From Triops longicaudatus (Eukaryota > Arthropoda > Branchiopoda > Notostraca > Triopsidae), in NCBI GenBank assembly GCA_022885665.1, contig JAGQDJ010000016.1, positions 62,001 to 126,000 of the forward strand: DNA of 64,000 bases, read 5' to 3'. Made by a program: the position numbers and the translations under genes. The notes under the pieces are model-generated. The model ran no database searches. It was not told the origin of the DNA and saw only the letters and a list, made by a program, of their open reading frames with translations. Every line of letters begins with the position of its first letter. The first letter of the stretch is position 1. This document shows, piece after piece, positions 1 to 14,100 of this stretch.

Positions 1-940
1 TAGTTTCATATGCAAGGAAACATGTTGACGACAACAAAGGACTGCCAATACGATCCAGTTTCTGCGAAAAAACGCGACGAGCTTAACCGCAGAACGAGTC
101 AAAGAGTGGAGATTAAAGGGTTCCAGGGGAGATCGAAAGAAAACGGGGACCGTAAAGGGAGAAGAGAGAAAAGAAACGTTGATATCATTTGCATATATCA
201 AGTTGGTCTGCAGAATTTTTGGCCTTTTCTTTGACCTATCGCGTGGCGTTGTGCGGTACAAAAAGCTGGGGAAATATACGATACAGCAAGGCTATGAACT
301 TGCCCCGCCTCGATGACCTTGCCGCAGGCACAAGGCGGAACCGTGTTGACATAGGCTGTAACTTTACACTGAATTATTAAAATGTCTACAGATTTGAAAC
401 GGATGAGAAATACACAGAAAACGCTAAACACGCTTGTGTCCCTTTCTCTTCAACTGTTTTTGTTCACATTAGCCCCTTAGGCAAACTACCAATCATTGCC
501 CCTTTCAAACATTTATAAAAATTTTTCGACATATAAGTAAATAATTCTGTAATAAAAGATGTACTAATGAGTTCTACTGTAACTTAGAAAGTATTATTAG
601 CGCTTTACAAATACGGTGTCAAATGTTGCATTCAATTTAAACCATTGCAATTCAAAGTTCACATAAGTCAATAATTCGTAAAACTTAAAATAATAAAAAA
701 ATACTTTTAATGTATATATTTGTTATTGTTTTAACTGTTACATCAACAACTACTAAAGTGAAACGATGTACGGCAATGAGCAAAGCTTACGCTGTCGCCG
801 CCAGAATCGCGCTAACGGTGACAGGGAACTGTTCTGTTTTTATAAGGCAATTTGCTCACTTCAGAAAATTTTGATGAAGCAAAATACGGAGGCCAATAGG
901 TTAAACTCATTCACCGTTAGTGATTTATTTTTAACTTAAT

Positions 941-1104
941 TTTACAACAATCAAATCGTGTACTGAAGAAATAGGTCTGGTTCAAAAGGAGGTCAAAAAG
1001 GGACTAACTGTTACAGGCTGAGTAAAGGGGATTTCATTCTTACCAATAATGAATTTTAGTCCTACAGTGGGCGGCTACGAAATTTAACTGTTGGGTAACA
1101 ATGA
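941..1104. repeat. Dispersed repeat, copy 1
   Basis: This stretch of about 160 bp is clearly similar to 24843-25013, which lies in an intron of the LRR gene. Shared blocks include ACAACAATCAAAT, GGGGATTTCATTCTTACCAA, GGGCGGCTACGAAATT and CTGTTGGGTAA, in the same order and orientation with small indels. No coding potential or clear terminal repeat was seen, so the element class is unknown. Confidence 0.8.
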
Positions 1105-4100
1105 TATTGAACATAGTGGATATTTTGTCCATCGTACTATTTCTATCCACGACAAAAAAGGCACAGTAAATGTACACAAAAACCTTTCGTGCTTTAGCAC
1201 GGAACACACGCCAATGAAAGAAATAAAAAAAAATACTTAAAATATCCTAGTTGGTAGTTAATACAGCTTTGAAAATATTTTATATCTAAATTTCAATTTC
1301 TGAAGTTAAAAAGTGAAACTTTAAATGAAACATAAGGTGTCTACTTAATTTGTCAGCCTAGTTGACTTTATCCCTTGAAAGACAAATGGAAGACAAGGAA
1401 AAAAAAAAACGAGTTTGGCGTGAAGATTTCTGTGTTTGTCTTCTAAGCTGGCTCTGTCGTCATTGAAACCGTGTGTTTTTGACATGTTTGCTGGAAAAGG
1501 CCTCGCGTCTCCGCAACAAAAGCAGCAGATTAAAGGTCGGACAACGTCAAGCATTTAACTGGTCAAGGCGGTTGGTAGTCAGGTGCCTTCGACAACTTCA
1601 CTTCATATCTCTTTATATTAAGCTGGGTGCAGGAGACAAAGAAGCCTCTCCAGCTTTTCTTCTTCCCAGCCGCCTATCATCTAGTACCAGCAGAAGTAGA
1701 CTAAATCTTCGACACAAGCCACACTTCATCACTGCGATGAAGAAGAACTCGGACGACAAACGGCAGCACAGCAGGTGCACTGGATGTCCAATCCACTTAG
1801 CTTTATCCCATCGTTCCTTTCAGCATTCATAACACCTCCCTCACTGGCGTCATTCTGCATCCGCGCGTTTTATACACTTCTGCTCACTTAGTTTCCTCGC
1901 GAAGAAAAATTATACTCTCTCCAAAGAGCAACAATAAAAAATTGAAAAAACCCTTTTACACTTGATAGGTCCTGTTATAACCTGCGCCCGATAGTAACCT
2001 TCCAAGGCATTTTTTTTAACACTCCCGAGAACATCCATTTTCCCCCACCCGAAACATTATTACAAGGACGCCTCAAAAATTTCCCTACGATATGCAGTTT
2101 GTCTCATCGAGAACATTTTCTCGATGCTTTATTCTCACAGTTAAGAATTTTTTTCTACGTTCTCCGTTTTTCCCCCGGAATCCATTTCTTTTCCAAAATA
2201 AAAAAGAAAAACGCCATCATTTACCATTTACGTTTCACTGCCTCCTTTTCTTCTGCTTCACAGTGTAAGAATCTGCAAACCAAAGGGCCACCCTACGTGC
2301 GGCAAACACGCCACACATCAACTAACGGAGGTGTGGGAGTTTTGGTACAAGGGTGGCGGATCTATGTGAATGTAATCAAGAAGTCTTTTCTCCTTGACGG
2401 CGCTTTTTCTTCCCGCAAGCTGACTTGGACAAGGAAATAATGATGGGCGTTAAGTAAGACGATAGGGGAGGGAGCATTATAAAGAATGGAACTTTTTGGC
2501 TTTTAAATTCAGGCAGTGAGGGGTGGTAGTGGGTTCTGGGTGAATCTTTAAACGCGGAACATTTTCTCCTTCTCTACAGCTTGACGAATGATGTACGAGA
2601 CAGGCTTTTGGCAACATCAATTTTCTTCAGTTCACTGGTATATTTCAACTCAACCAGGACGCTGACACACACATACGAGGATACTTCCTTCCTTTTGCGC
2701 AAAATCTTGTGCCTTTTCCCTTTCAACTCGGGGAGTAATAGACCCTTTCCTCCTCCACTGGGCTCTAAAGGCCAAAGAATCCGGGTACTATCAAAAGAGA
2801 TCCGCCCAAAAAGTCGTCAAGGGAAAGCTACAATTAATATCCTAGCTTCGGACTGTGCCTTATCCGACAACATATGATACAAAGCGAACATCCTTGGCAG
2901 GGGTAGGGTCATTTGTCAATACAAAGCGACAGAATTACTCCCCAGATGGGTCCAACGAGAGAATACGGAGAGTCCCAGCAGAGTACGAGCAAGTGCGCCA
3001 TGCCTCGGACCGATACAGCAACGCAGAGATAACTCCCAAGCTCTCCAAGGCCAATTCAAACAACCCACAAAGAGATATTAAGTCCTTGAGCAGCCACTGC
3101 ACACGAATGAGCAAGTAATAACGCTTCCTATGAAGGATCTTCGGCTTCAAAATCAAGATATCCTTCTTGGTTCCCCCTTCAGCCTCATTTCTCTTTCATT
3201 CGGGATGTATCTGGATAAAAAACCATCTATGACAATTCACTGCTTCGCTTTGAAGCTCAGAAAGTTCTTGTACTTGAAAATACGCCTCCTTACCAGGCGA
3301 GTTTTTATTGAAGTGGAAGCAATAGAGGTGGAATACGTGGTAAGTCACGAAGATACGGTACATGCCGGTAATTTCGTTCATTACCCTTACTCTGCGACCG
3401 GATATGGGTCAGTAACACGACTCCAGTAATGAAAATGTACGTATGTGAGGAAGTGGGTCATCACCGCCGCAACGATTGGGCTATTTTTTTTTTTATCAAG
3501 ATCATTGTTAATTTACAAACTTCTCATAGCTTAGTTCGCAGCGTTTTAGGCTAATTTATATTAAAAAAATATTATTTTGGTAAGTACTGGAAATAATTCT
3601 GGGAGTAATTCTGTGTCGAGAGCACAATTATCATGTTAGTGTATGGCTTTTATTGTCCTTATTAGAAAACTGACAATACAGTTTATTCATCTGGTCGATT
3701 TTTCACCGATTTTTCTATGTATAATGCGCAGCTATCCACAACAGCTTGCAAAAATATTCCAAAAGTTGTTCCCCTTTTCTTACGGGATATGGCAAACCCT
3801 CCACAGACATTAAGGCCACCACTGGTTTTGCCATTAAACATTCAAAATAGCTGCAAAAACTTTGCGGAGATAGCTAAAAGAGTGTTTTCCGATGTAAATG
3901 ATTGTTATACCACATTTTCTAGTAAAAAAAAAACGCTGTAAATGGTATAGAAGATTTTTACCACTTTTGGCTGGAGCGAAAAGTAGCGAAATTGAAAAGC
4001 TACGTTTTGAAAATTTGCAAAAAGCTCGTTGGGAAAAGGTAATTTCATTGCCACACTCACAAATCTCAGCAAAACTTTACTGTCGCAAAACTTTTGCAAA

Positions 4101-4459
4101 ACGGTGAACCGTGTTCGTCTTATTATCCGTAAGATTTTCCCGTGTTATTTGGTCACAAGCGCTTCAGCTTCAACATTATTAACTAAAAACAAATCACACG
4201 AATGATCGTTATACCGAAAGTTTAATGCACAAAAAGTAAACAACGAACAATGAAAACTTTTTCCCTAAAAGAGTTTTTACAAATGTACCAAAAAACCTCT
4301 TTTTTCCTGGTTTAAAATAAATATTTAAGGAAAGAAAATATTAACACACAAAATAATACGCACTTCCATCCAAATATCGTTTTGAATGCGTTTCACAGAA
4401 TGCTACTGCAACTCACTATTAAATCTTCAACGTAACTGAGTTTCTGGGAAGTGTTTAAA

Positions 4460-4461
<2 letters not shown>

Positions 4462-4491
<30 letters not shown>
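4462..4491. repeat. Poly-T run of 30 bases
   Basis: An uninterrupted run of 30 T, far longer than the other homopolymers here. It could be a simple-sequence tract, or the tail of an inserted retrocopy or SINE on the minus strand. I saw no RNA polymerase III promoter box beside it. Confidence 0.8.
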
Positions 4492-4493
<2 letters not shown>

Positions 4494-7400
4494 TTAATTA
4501 TCGGTTCTCATTACAGATTCTCGAGCTCACGGTAGCTAACCACTTGAAGTACCGACCGTCTGATTGCTTCCAGTCACAACTTGCCCGAGACCCATCGGCG
4601 CCGAAGCCACGAATTGACCCCAGGTTATTTCATGTAACTTGAGTATACCTGACCCTCGCCCAGGAATGAAACGCATTCCTCGGCCAAAGAGCGTGCGTAC
4701 GGCAAAAATGCTGTTCTCCAAAATGACTTTTCCTTTTGTGTAAAGCTTACGTTACTCGTAACTGAGTACCGGCAGATCTTCTTCCCAGCGAACTGTTTTC
4801 CTTCAAGGGATCGTTTCACAGCTCTTAACCGCGGAATTTTTAAGCTGTACGAAAAACCTTGTCTGTTAACATTCCTGACAATGGGTTTCCCAACTTTCTA
4901 CTCCAAGAACCTGTTGTTCGGCACGAGTCGTTAAAAGTATACTACCGAACGGGTGGTAACTGAGTATCGAAGCCTCGAAAGCATTTCGCGCGTGATAATT
5001 TCCACAGATCATGATAGCTCGTTGTATATATAAAACCTGGGACTATAAACCTGCTCCAAGTATCGCGCTTGTTCCAGTACTCGTGTGTATTTATTCCCCC
5101 GAGACCCCGCCCATCCCTTCCCTCGCCGCAGGCTGTTGCAGACATGGAAATGTTTGCCTCCCCAAGTCCTCTCAACAGGCAATAAATTGCCAGGAAGTGA
5201 TCTCCAAGAGTTACAAGCAAAGAAAAAGGGAATTTTTACAAGGTCTCTTCGGAACGCATAAAAACAGGGATAATTTTTCGGTAGCGCCCTAAGGGCGAAA
5301 ACACCCTCTGGTAACATTTCTGTCGCTTTTTACGTACCACGTGTTCCTGCGTGAGCTAAAATACACGAGCTAAACCCTCCCTCAGGCTGCGACAAACACC
5401 ACGCGAGAAAAAATCCACAGCCAAAGGACGTCTTTATCGAGACGGGAAATAAAGTTGAAAGACGAGAAGAAATTCGATCAAATTTCCCTCCATTTCACTT
5501 AGTTCGGTTCGGATAAAGGCTCCGGGGCCTACGGGCAGCAATACGCTTTTCTCTTGTCTTAGCATTTCAAAAGTTTTTAGGGCAATTGGCTTTTATATAC
5601 AGCATTTCGCAGCCATCACCCCCAGGGCTTGTCTGAATTGAAAATGGCGGATCCACACAAGTGAACGGAAGCTCGAGAGCTTTGAGTCCTAAAAAAGGGA
5701 GGTGAAATGAAAGAGTCTCGAAATACTGACGATAGGACTGGGGCTCTTAAAAGCGGAGTAGCCTATTTCCTCCCTCCTTTGCTACAGGCGCGTAAACCTT
5801 CTCAGGTCATGGATTCAATCGGAACTATTACGAGCAAAGATTGAAGGAACTCGACTAGAAGAAATTATTTCTCAAAGTGCCAGAAATCTAGCCACCAAGC
5901 TTTTCCAAAATTACACTCAAATAACTTCAAACGTCGCAAACTCGAAACGAGATACTTTACTTTCGAGCTTTACCATTGCTACTTGTGATTAAGAAAACAT
6001 TTTTTCCAGTACTGGGACATTTTATATTTTTTATAGATTTCGACAGTTATTAAAAGGAATGAGAAGCTTTTAGTGCGTTCGCTAGCGATTCGCAGGCTAA
6101 ATGCCGTTTTTCATTGTCAAATACATCCAATGATACCTTCTTTGTGTGCTTTAATAGCTTTCTTTGAACGATAGATTAAAAGTGCACGTTCTTTAGAAAT
6201 CGGTTCACATATGGAAACGAAGTATTAAGCTCCCGAATCTGAGAAAGACATATCGTTGACAAGAAGATCAAACTTGAAAGAAATTCCGTCTGACATTAAC
6301 AATTTTCTTCACCTGGCATCCCGAGTCTGATGACTCATTAGCTTTCCATTATTTTTGCAATAAGTAATTCTGTCACTCTGCCTTAATTTTCTGTTTCCAA
6401 TTATTTCTTCCTCTTGAACAAAGCTTAACCAGAGTTTTACCATTTTCACCTTTCATTCGACACTAGACAGTAAAATGATAACTTTTAAATATATGTACTT
6501 AATATACCGCAGCGACTCTAGAATTTGAATTCCGTATTACATTGCTTCAAAGCCAATAATAAAGAGGATTTTTACTGCAAAAACTGGTAATCCATTGTTT
6601 TTCCTGTTAATTACTAACAAAATTCAATTTCTATAAAAATTGATATAAGCCGTTAGGATTACGTAAAAACGCGAAAGAACGAAGTTTTAAATTTCCTCGT
6701 ACAAGACTTTATGTCACATCCCACTGTAAACCGTCTCCTTTCGCTATTTACGCATAATGCATACATTATTGAGATTTCTGGATGTCTCTCCAACAGAAAG
6801 CACCCAGCTAAGAGGGAAGTTAATAGCACTTACAAGGGGAAAGCGGCACGGATGAACGTATTAGACAGAGAATATTAATTCTGCGTAAGGTATGTGTATC
6901 CCGGGACTATGTATCTCTGGCAATCTCTGTGTGCTTTTCCTCTTGGTTAACCCTTATTCCAACACACAGGTTCACTGAGCATGCAACGTGTTGTCTACCT
7001 AGTTACCAAAACGTTAAGTTGCAAACGCTCGTTTCAAATCTGCTAGTCAAAGCATATGCAAATCCCTGTTTCCCTACAAGGGCCACATCACCGACAGCCT
7101 TGATCTCTGTTTACTGTACTCGACTAGGCTCACGCCACCGTGTCCCGTGTCTTCAACAATCCTAGACGAAGCATTGGATGTCTCGTACTGTAAAGACTGT
7201 GGCAAATAGTTTGAGCAAGCGACTTGGGAAAGCATTACTGCCAGTACTATCCTCCAAGCACTTCCCTGGAAACCCTCGAAAGAAGACGTGCGTTTTGGTT
7301 TCAACACAAGTTATTCGAAGAGTATCTTATGCAAAGCTACTGGTATTATTTGTCTCCTCTTCACCTTTTTCCCACATGTGCCGCGACAAAAAGAGGGGAC

Positions 7401-7831
7401 GAAATCCCTTGTGACACATCCTGGCTGCCAGTCTTTCGACTCCGCGTTGTTTCATAACCAAACAAGGTTATCGCAACTTCAATAAAACCACAACTACGGC
7501 TGATTTTTTTTGCTTTCAAATAAAACACTGTAAGAAAATATTAGACATTAAATAATACGACGTACAAAATTAAATAAAACTCCAGGAAGTCGATGCCGAA
7601 AAGCCTATTCCCAGTGGAAAATATACAAGTTATATATAAGAATATATATAAGGATAATTCAGAGTATTGATACCAGTAAATATAATAAAGTACAATTAAA
7701 AAGAATATTTCAAGACAAAAAAAACTGTACGGTATAACCAAAGTTTATCATACCAGGTAACCAGATGATTTTCCATAAATTTACAGATCACTTGACCCAA
7801 AATCTAGTCATTGTAGCCACCAGTTCCTTAC

Positions 7832-7853
7832 AAAAGGTTTGTTATAACGAGAC
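7832..7853. repeat. Isolated copy of the MITE terminal motif
   Basis: It contains AAAAGGTTTGTTATAACGAG, nearly the same as the terminal repeats of the MITE-like element at 11001-11152. No partner in inverted orientation was seen nearby, so it looks like a decayed remnant or a solo end. A weaker relative, GTTATAATGAGATTT, begins at 30741. Confidence 0.5.
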
Positions 7854-10800
7854 TCGACTCTAGTAAATAGGATTTGTTGCGAATTTATAGGCGAATTACT
7901 TGGTAAAATGTTCAGGTTTTGCGATTAACATGAAATATACCGTGAAAAGCTTCCACTGCAATGTAATATGCAATACGCATCGAGGCGATTTTTTATTTTT
8001 TTTTTAACCCTTAACAAATTTAAAGATCTGGCTCGACACTTCGTACGGGATTTTCTGACATGAATATTAGTAGTTTTTTAAAAAAAAAAAAAGAAAAGAA
8101 AAAAACACAAACGGATACAGTGAAAATTATTCGTATTATTGTATTCGTGAAAATGCTCAAAACATTATTATGTCAAGCTCTCACGAAAACTGCATCCCAA
8201 TTTTTTTATTTTTTTTAATTAAGCCAAATTTTTTAAATCGTACTTTTTAAGAAAGGGAAAATTTCGTTTCTTAAGAAAAAAAAATTAAAAACAGTTTTCC
8301 GTAAAAGTGTCTGGACGAATAGTGCGCATAGTTTACGTTAGTGTCGAAAGCTTTTCACAGCATTTACACACAACTAATTTGAAAGTTCGAGAATAGAAAA
8401 GATGTGCAGTATCAAAACTAAGACACTAAAAATGAACCACAGCATCATCGTGTAAGATATCCTTCTCTGTCAAACTAAGCTAAAACTGTAGTTGTAACTT
8501 TCTTCGTCGCACGGCAGAATAATTCCAAACTTCAGCATCAGCTGGGCCTGTCAGTGCCATGGCGGGCATGTTCAGGACAAGCCTAGGTCCAACTGTAGTA
8601 GACACCCGAGACAGATAGTTTAAGTATTCCAGAACTAAAACCAACAGCGAGGTACCCCATTGACAAAGTTCCGGAATTTAGTGAAGCAGACTCTCATTAC
8701 GCACAATTCCAGTTAAACAGCGAAGAGTACGTTGAGCAATTCGGTAGTTGCCAGGCTCCAATGTTGAAAGTTTCCTTCGTGTCATTCAACATAGGTCCAT
8801 TGTCAACAAGGTTTCCGCATTGCTGGGTACAGGTGCGTAGCCTTACCGCTTATAGCCATGTTTAAACAATGAAACTTCCCACTCTGGACTATTATCATAA
8901 CTGCAGTTGGCTTCCAGCTTTCAGAGTTCAAGTTAAGCTCATAATGAGAAGGTAATTACCATTGGCCGAATAATGTTTCAGCTTTTGCGTCTTATATTAC
9001 GTATTTAAATATTATATATTATTCTTTAAATATTATTCATCATTAAAATGACGAATTTCTTTCCAGTAATTGCGTAAACTAATTCAAGGATATTAAGACT
9101 TCAAGCTTCTTCCTGGACATGGTCTACATTAAGAAGCTCAGAGCTTCTTTTGTGAAATATTACTACGAAAAAAAACTAATGTGGGGACTAGTTTAAATGC
9201 CCCATTAACATAAGTCTACATTTCATGCTTCCAGTACTGTCCTTAAAAATTGCCAAGAAACAATTACTGCAGAGCTCATAAAGTGGATTAAAGAAATCTC
9301 CATGAAGTGGACTGTACACTCAAAATCTGTCCGTTCAAGCAAAACAAGGTTAATTTTCTCCTTGTTCACGCTAAAACGATATTACTATATAAGCAATCCA
9401 ACTGCAGTTTAATGGACTCTTCAAAATACGCTTTCAGTCTGGCGGGCTCATTTTTACCACTCATTTTATCAAATCATAAGAACATTAGTCGAGAATTTGC
9501 CTTCAGAATTACCCATTTAAAAAAAAATCGAAAATTTCTTCTTATGACACAGCTCTCCTTAAAGACCCAAGACTTTGGCAGCAATTTCAGCTATATTTTC
9601 CTCCTGCGAAAAACAAAAGTCTGGAAAGAAATTTTCCTCGTTTAAGTTCTTATAGTGCAACACTTTGCATAGCTATTGCAAAGGAATGGGCCCGAAGATC
9701 GAGACAGGGGGAAGGAGACTAAGTTGCTGCCAGAGCACTTAGCAATTTTTCCCCAAATTGCTTCGTTATACGCGCTCCAAGCTCCCCAACAACCAACACA
9801 ACACAAGCTTAATGAACGCCGTTCATAAAACAGAAAAGGCCACCAGCGTTTTAGCTAACCAGGGAAGGGCTCTTTATCCATCTTGGGCCCACTTGGCTAC
9901 GCAATTCCAATCCTCGCTTCTGGGGTAAGAAAAAAGGGGGGTAAAAGGGGGGTCAACGGTGGTATGCTTGCCTTTCGGCCGAGCCTGGTTTGTTCCCCAC
10001 TTAACGACTCTCGTTAACGACTTCATTTTTCCACTAGGCTGAGCTAACTCAACTCTTAGACCTCATTTGCATACCACTACAATTTCCTCCATTGTTGCCA
10101 TAGCTCCTTGCCAGTATACACGGACCTGCCCGTACCGCTTTTAGGAGCGTGCAGGGAAATGAAAGCAAATATCCTTTCAGAAAATGGCCAGAAAAAAAAA
10201 AACTGACCACCCTTACCCTCCCTTGGCTAGGGAGGGAAGGAACAGGAGGGCACACAGCGAAAAGTTTTTGGTCAGCCAAAAGGAATAAATCACTTTTTTC
10301 ATCACCTAACTTAGTTGGAAGTCCGCTGTTCTGCCCTCGACGCAAAACTTCCGACCTCAAGTCGCCAGCAATTTAGGCGACAATGTTATGCAAAGAGGAA
10401 ATGACAGCAGCCCCAGCTACCGGCCTGAGACTTTTGCTCTCGACAACAGGGGTTTAAAACCCTGGACATTTTCTTCGTAAAAAGCCTCGGAAATTTTCGT
10501 AGCTAACCTGCAAGCAGAAATGTAGCGATTTTCGTACACAAGGTGATATTTCGCGCTAAGGAATATTGGATTTTTTATTTATTTCTTCTTCATTTTTGGT
10601 GTAGTGTAAAAAGAAAGGTAACACGAAACGATTGTGCGTAAGAGGCGAAAGATTGACAAGGTAGCATAGCAATGATTCTTGGTAGATATGATTGTTATTT
10701 CATCTGGGTCAATTAGAGGAGACAGAATTGCTCGGCTGAGGCGAGTTTCAGAATTTTGTATTTGTCAAGCTTGCGACTAAAGGTGGAACAAGGAAAAGCA

Positions 10801-11000
10801 AGTCACATGAATGAAAAGTCTGACACGACATTGATAAGCATGAGAGAAGATTTTGTTTACGATGTTTAAATTAATCCAAACGGAATTTAATTAATTCTTG
10901 CAAGAACGCCGAAGAAAAAATACGGCAAAATTCTTTCATGAACTTCTTGAAATGATTTTTGCAATAGCAATCAATTTCAGTTTACAAAACACAGTAAGAA

Positions 11001-11152
11001 TCTCGTTATAACAAACCTTTCGAGAAGAAAAACTGTCGGTAGATTCGAATTTCTTTATTTCAGACTTTTTCGTGTGCATTTACACAACCTGGAACAACGT
11101 AAACAGTCTAGAATAATCGACAGTTGTTACAAAAGGGTTCGTTATAACGAGA
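11001..11152. mobile_element. MITE-like element with inverted ends, 152 bp
   Basis: The left end reads TCTCGTTATAACAAACC and the right end, reverse complemented, reads TCTCGTTATAACGAACCC. Similarity continues inward through a shared AACTGTCG block, giving imperfect inverted repeats of about 45 bp around a short unique centre. There is no ORF. The TTCGTTATAACGAG-type end recalls the ends of Tc1/mariner-superfamily (pogo/Tigger-like) non-autonomous elements, but that class is only an inference. I could not define a target-site duplication. Confidence 0.6.
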
Positions 11153-14100
11153 TCCTGTTGTGATACACTAAATAAGTTAATATTTTACCTGCCTGATATT
11201 CTAAAATATTTTAGCTGCCTGACATTCTTAAATATTTCACTACACTAAAACTTTACGGTTTCGCTGCACTAATGAAACACACGAGAAAATGCTCAATTAA
11301 TTTGCAAACAATTTGAAGTCAAACAATGTGCAGCAATATGAAACTCCAAACGGAATTCGTCATAAAGCACCATGAATCTGGGTAATAAATTTCGACGATT
11401 GGCGTAACGAGGATACGGAAGCAAGTATACCGCGCTACTAAATAACAACTTGAGACAAGATTTTGCAAGGAAACTCTTATAACGCGTTTCCCGAGCGAAC
11501 TCAAAAAAAGACAAAATCGCCTTGGCCAGCTTTACGTCCGCTTCCGCAATGAAATAGCAATATTTCACTCACAAGCTCTCTCGGAAAGCTGTAATGACTT
11601 TTCAACAAGGGACCTAAGTGTACCTAAATATCATTTGTCACACCCAAGTCTCAAACATTTCGCTTAATTACTGCTCATGAAAATTTATGACTCTCTACGT
11701 AGTTTGGTGCGAACAGCGGCAGAAATAAGACTTTACGCGTAAAACAGTTCGATCGTGCTACCAAGGCCGCCTTCCCAAAGCAGCAATCGCATGTTGCATC
11801 ACGGAACGAAACCGAACACAAAACGTTTTAAAAGTCACTACAAAAAGGGGAAAAAATTCTAAAATACTCTATTTCAAGGTATAAAAACTCCAAAAATTCC
11901 AGAAAACTCCTTTAACATCGATACCGGTTCGGAAATTACTTCCGTGACACTTGCTCTGGGTCTTCCTAAAATTCGGCCTTTCAAACGTCACTCCATTAGC
12001 TACGAACCTTTTCTACCGCGCGAAAGAAACCTCCCACGGTTCTAACGAATTCCTATGCAAATGTTTTCCCGAATTTCTTCCTACAACTCCACAAAAAGTC
12101 CACTCGGCGAATTTCTGGCAAGTAATGCAAAAATTCCTCTAAGTGACAGCTCTATTTGCATAGTTTTTGCCTCACCTGAAGCACGAGATCGGTAAATATC
12201 CCAAACCGGCCCTGAATTTCTCGATTCTAACTGAGTTCCAGATATTCAATGGAACAGCGCAAAAATCTCTCGAATAATTTCTTCATATATCCCGTTCCTG
12301 GAGTCCGGTAAGGGCGGAGTACTCCTTAGCGTATACACTATACCTACCCAAAAAAAAAAGTAAAAAAGTTTGCAAACGAACTGGACTGAATCCATCGTAT
12401 ATCTATCAGCTGAAAATGGAACGCAGCATATCTCAATAAATCTTCCCCAAAATACAATTAAGGACATACGGATCAACTCCACCACGTCCGTGTACCTCTC
12501 AAGCCATACATCCTACTCCTCCCCTCCTATTGGATGCTAATGTCAAAGACCTAAAGTAGTTCTGTCGCCTAATTACGTTCTCTATTCAACTCTGCCAGCT
12601 TAAGCTACGCTCCTAGTCTTGCTGCGACGACGCCAAAAATCGCCCAGTGCCCCGCAACGCTTCTCAGCCTTCGTATAGCATCTCGGACGTCTCATCCGTG
12701 CTCTCCCAGTCGTCTCAGAGCATCGTGCTCAACCACTTAATCGTATCCTTCGAAAACTTGACAGTGTTTTTACCTTATCACAAACCTTGCTTGTGCCCAA
12801 ACGAGACTATTTACCCTTGTAACGTGAAAAGTAGCATACGAATTCAGTGAACGACGGATATCAGCGTCTCATACTTTCATTGTAAGTAAAAAGGTTCGAT
12901 TTTACTAAAATCCGTCTTGTCACTTGTCCCACCTCCTTGAGCAACGATTATTACGTTCTAAAGTCACCCATAAACAACCTAACTACTGCCAAGACGCACC
13001 AAGGGTGTTCCGTCTCGTTGCACCTTCCCTTTTCTGACCTCTTTAATACAATAGTCTCGGAAATGATTCTGAGCACCGGAGTTTAGCCTCAGGGTACGGT
13101 TACCCGTAGTGAGCTTTACTAACACTTGTATTAGGAAGTATTCTCCCCAAGGTAGAAAAAGCAACGTTAATAAGGAAGCAGCGCGACTGAAATGAAACTC
13201 ATAAGGAACGAGCAATATTGCACGGACAATTTCAACAATTGAATTTTCATGAAGCTGACAATTTCACTTCAATTTTTCCCTTACCCAAAATGGCAGTTTT
13301 TCTTACGTTTTCGGTTTAACTTTTATGTTTACAATTAATCGCATAAGTTTTAACTTCGGTAGGTTTTGGTAACAATAATTTGGCCGAACAGATTCTCTGA
13401 ATGTGTATGGTACAACACATTTTAATTTCCTAAACTGAATGAATTGGAAAAGTTAAACCAAATTTAAGGTTAGACTTGGGTCTATTGTTGCAAGCTATAT
13501 TTATCGCATGAAAAATATACATCTATATATATTCAGTATAATTCGCAGCAAAGATGAAGTTGCATACACCAAATTACCGAAATGTAAACGAAACTCGGGT
13601 AAACTACAAATTTTCGCGGTTTTTTTTCCATTACTACTCAGAGCACGAGCTTAACTACCATCCGAATGTCGCCTTACATGCGAGTATATTCTGGTACTAC
13701 AGCATGTGTTTGGGAGAAAGAAAAACACGAGCACACTAGTTTGAAAAACAAAGGCCACCAAATGTGTTCCACTGGTATACGGGTAGGTTAAATGTAACAC
13801 GGGGGTTAGCAAGTGTTTACCTCATAAAAAAACTGCCCAACCGATTTGGTAGTATTGTCATAAGACTCAGCTTATTTACTTACACTAATTATGGGCTACT
13901 AAAGTTAATAATACAATAAATAATAATAAAGTTACTGATACATCACGGAAAATTAAAACATTTACGGTTTTTAAATGGTAAAATTTCGTACTGAATACTT
14001 TACGAAGCTGAAAATTGCCAATAAGAAGCTCAAGTAATAATTGCGTCGATTTTTAATTAATCTCCGCTAAAAGTCTTTACTTCTTGCTCTGTTGCTTGAC

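Noticed and set aside
7178..7485. Overlapping ORFs in all three plus-strand frames
   Set aside because: Several frames open at once indicates a stop-poor composition rather than a gene; none looks like a protein family.
8500..8600. Cysteine-containing ORF segment (CQCHGGH)
   Set aside because: It looked briefly like a cysteine-rich domain, but stops lie close on both sides and no flanking exon continues it.
11293..11568. 91-codon minus-strand ORF
   Set aside because: Its start is not ATG, no splice partner was found, and the composition is not distinctive.
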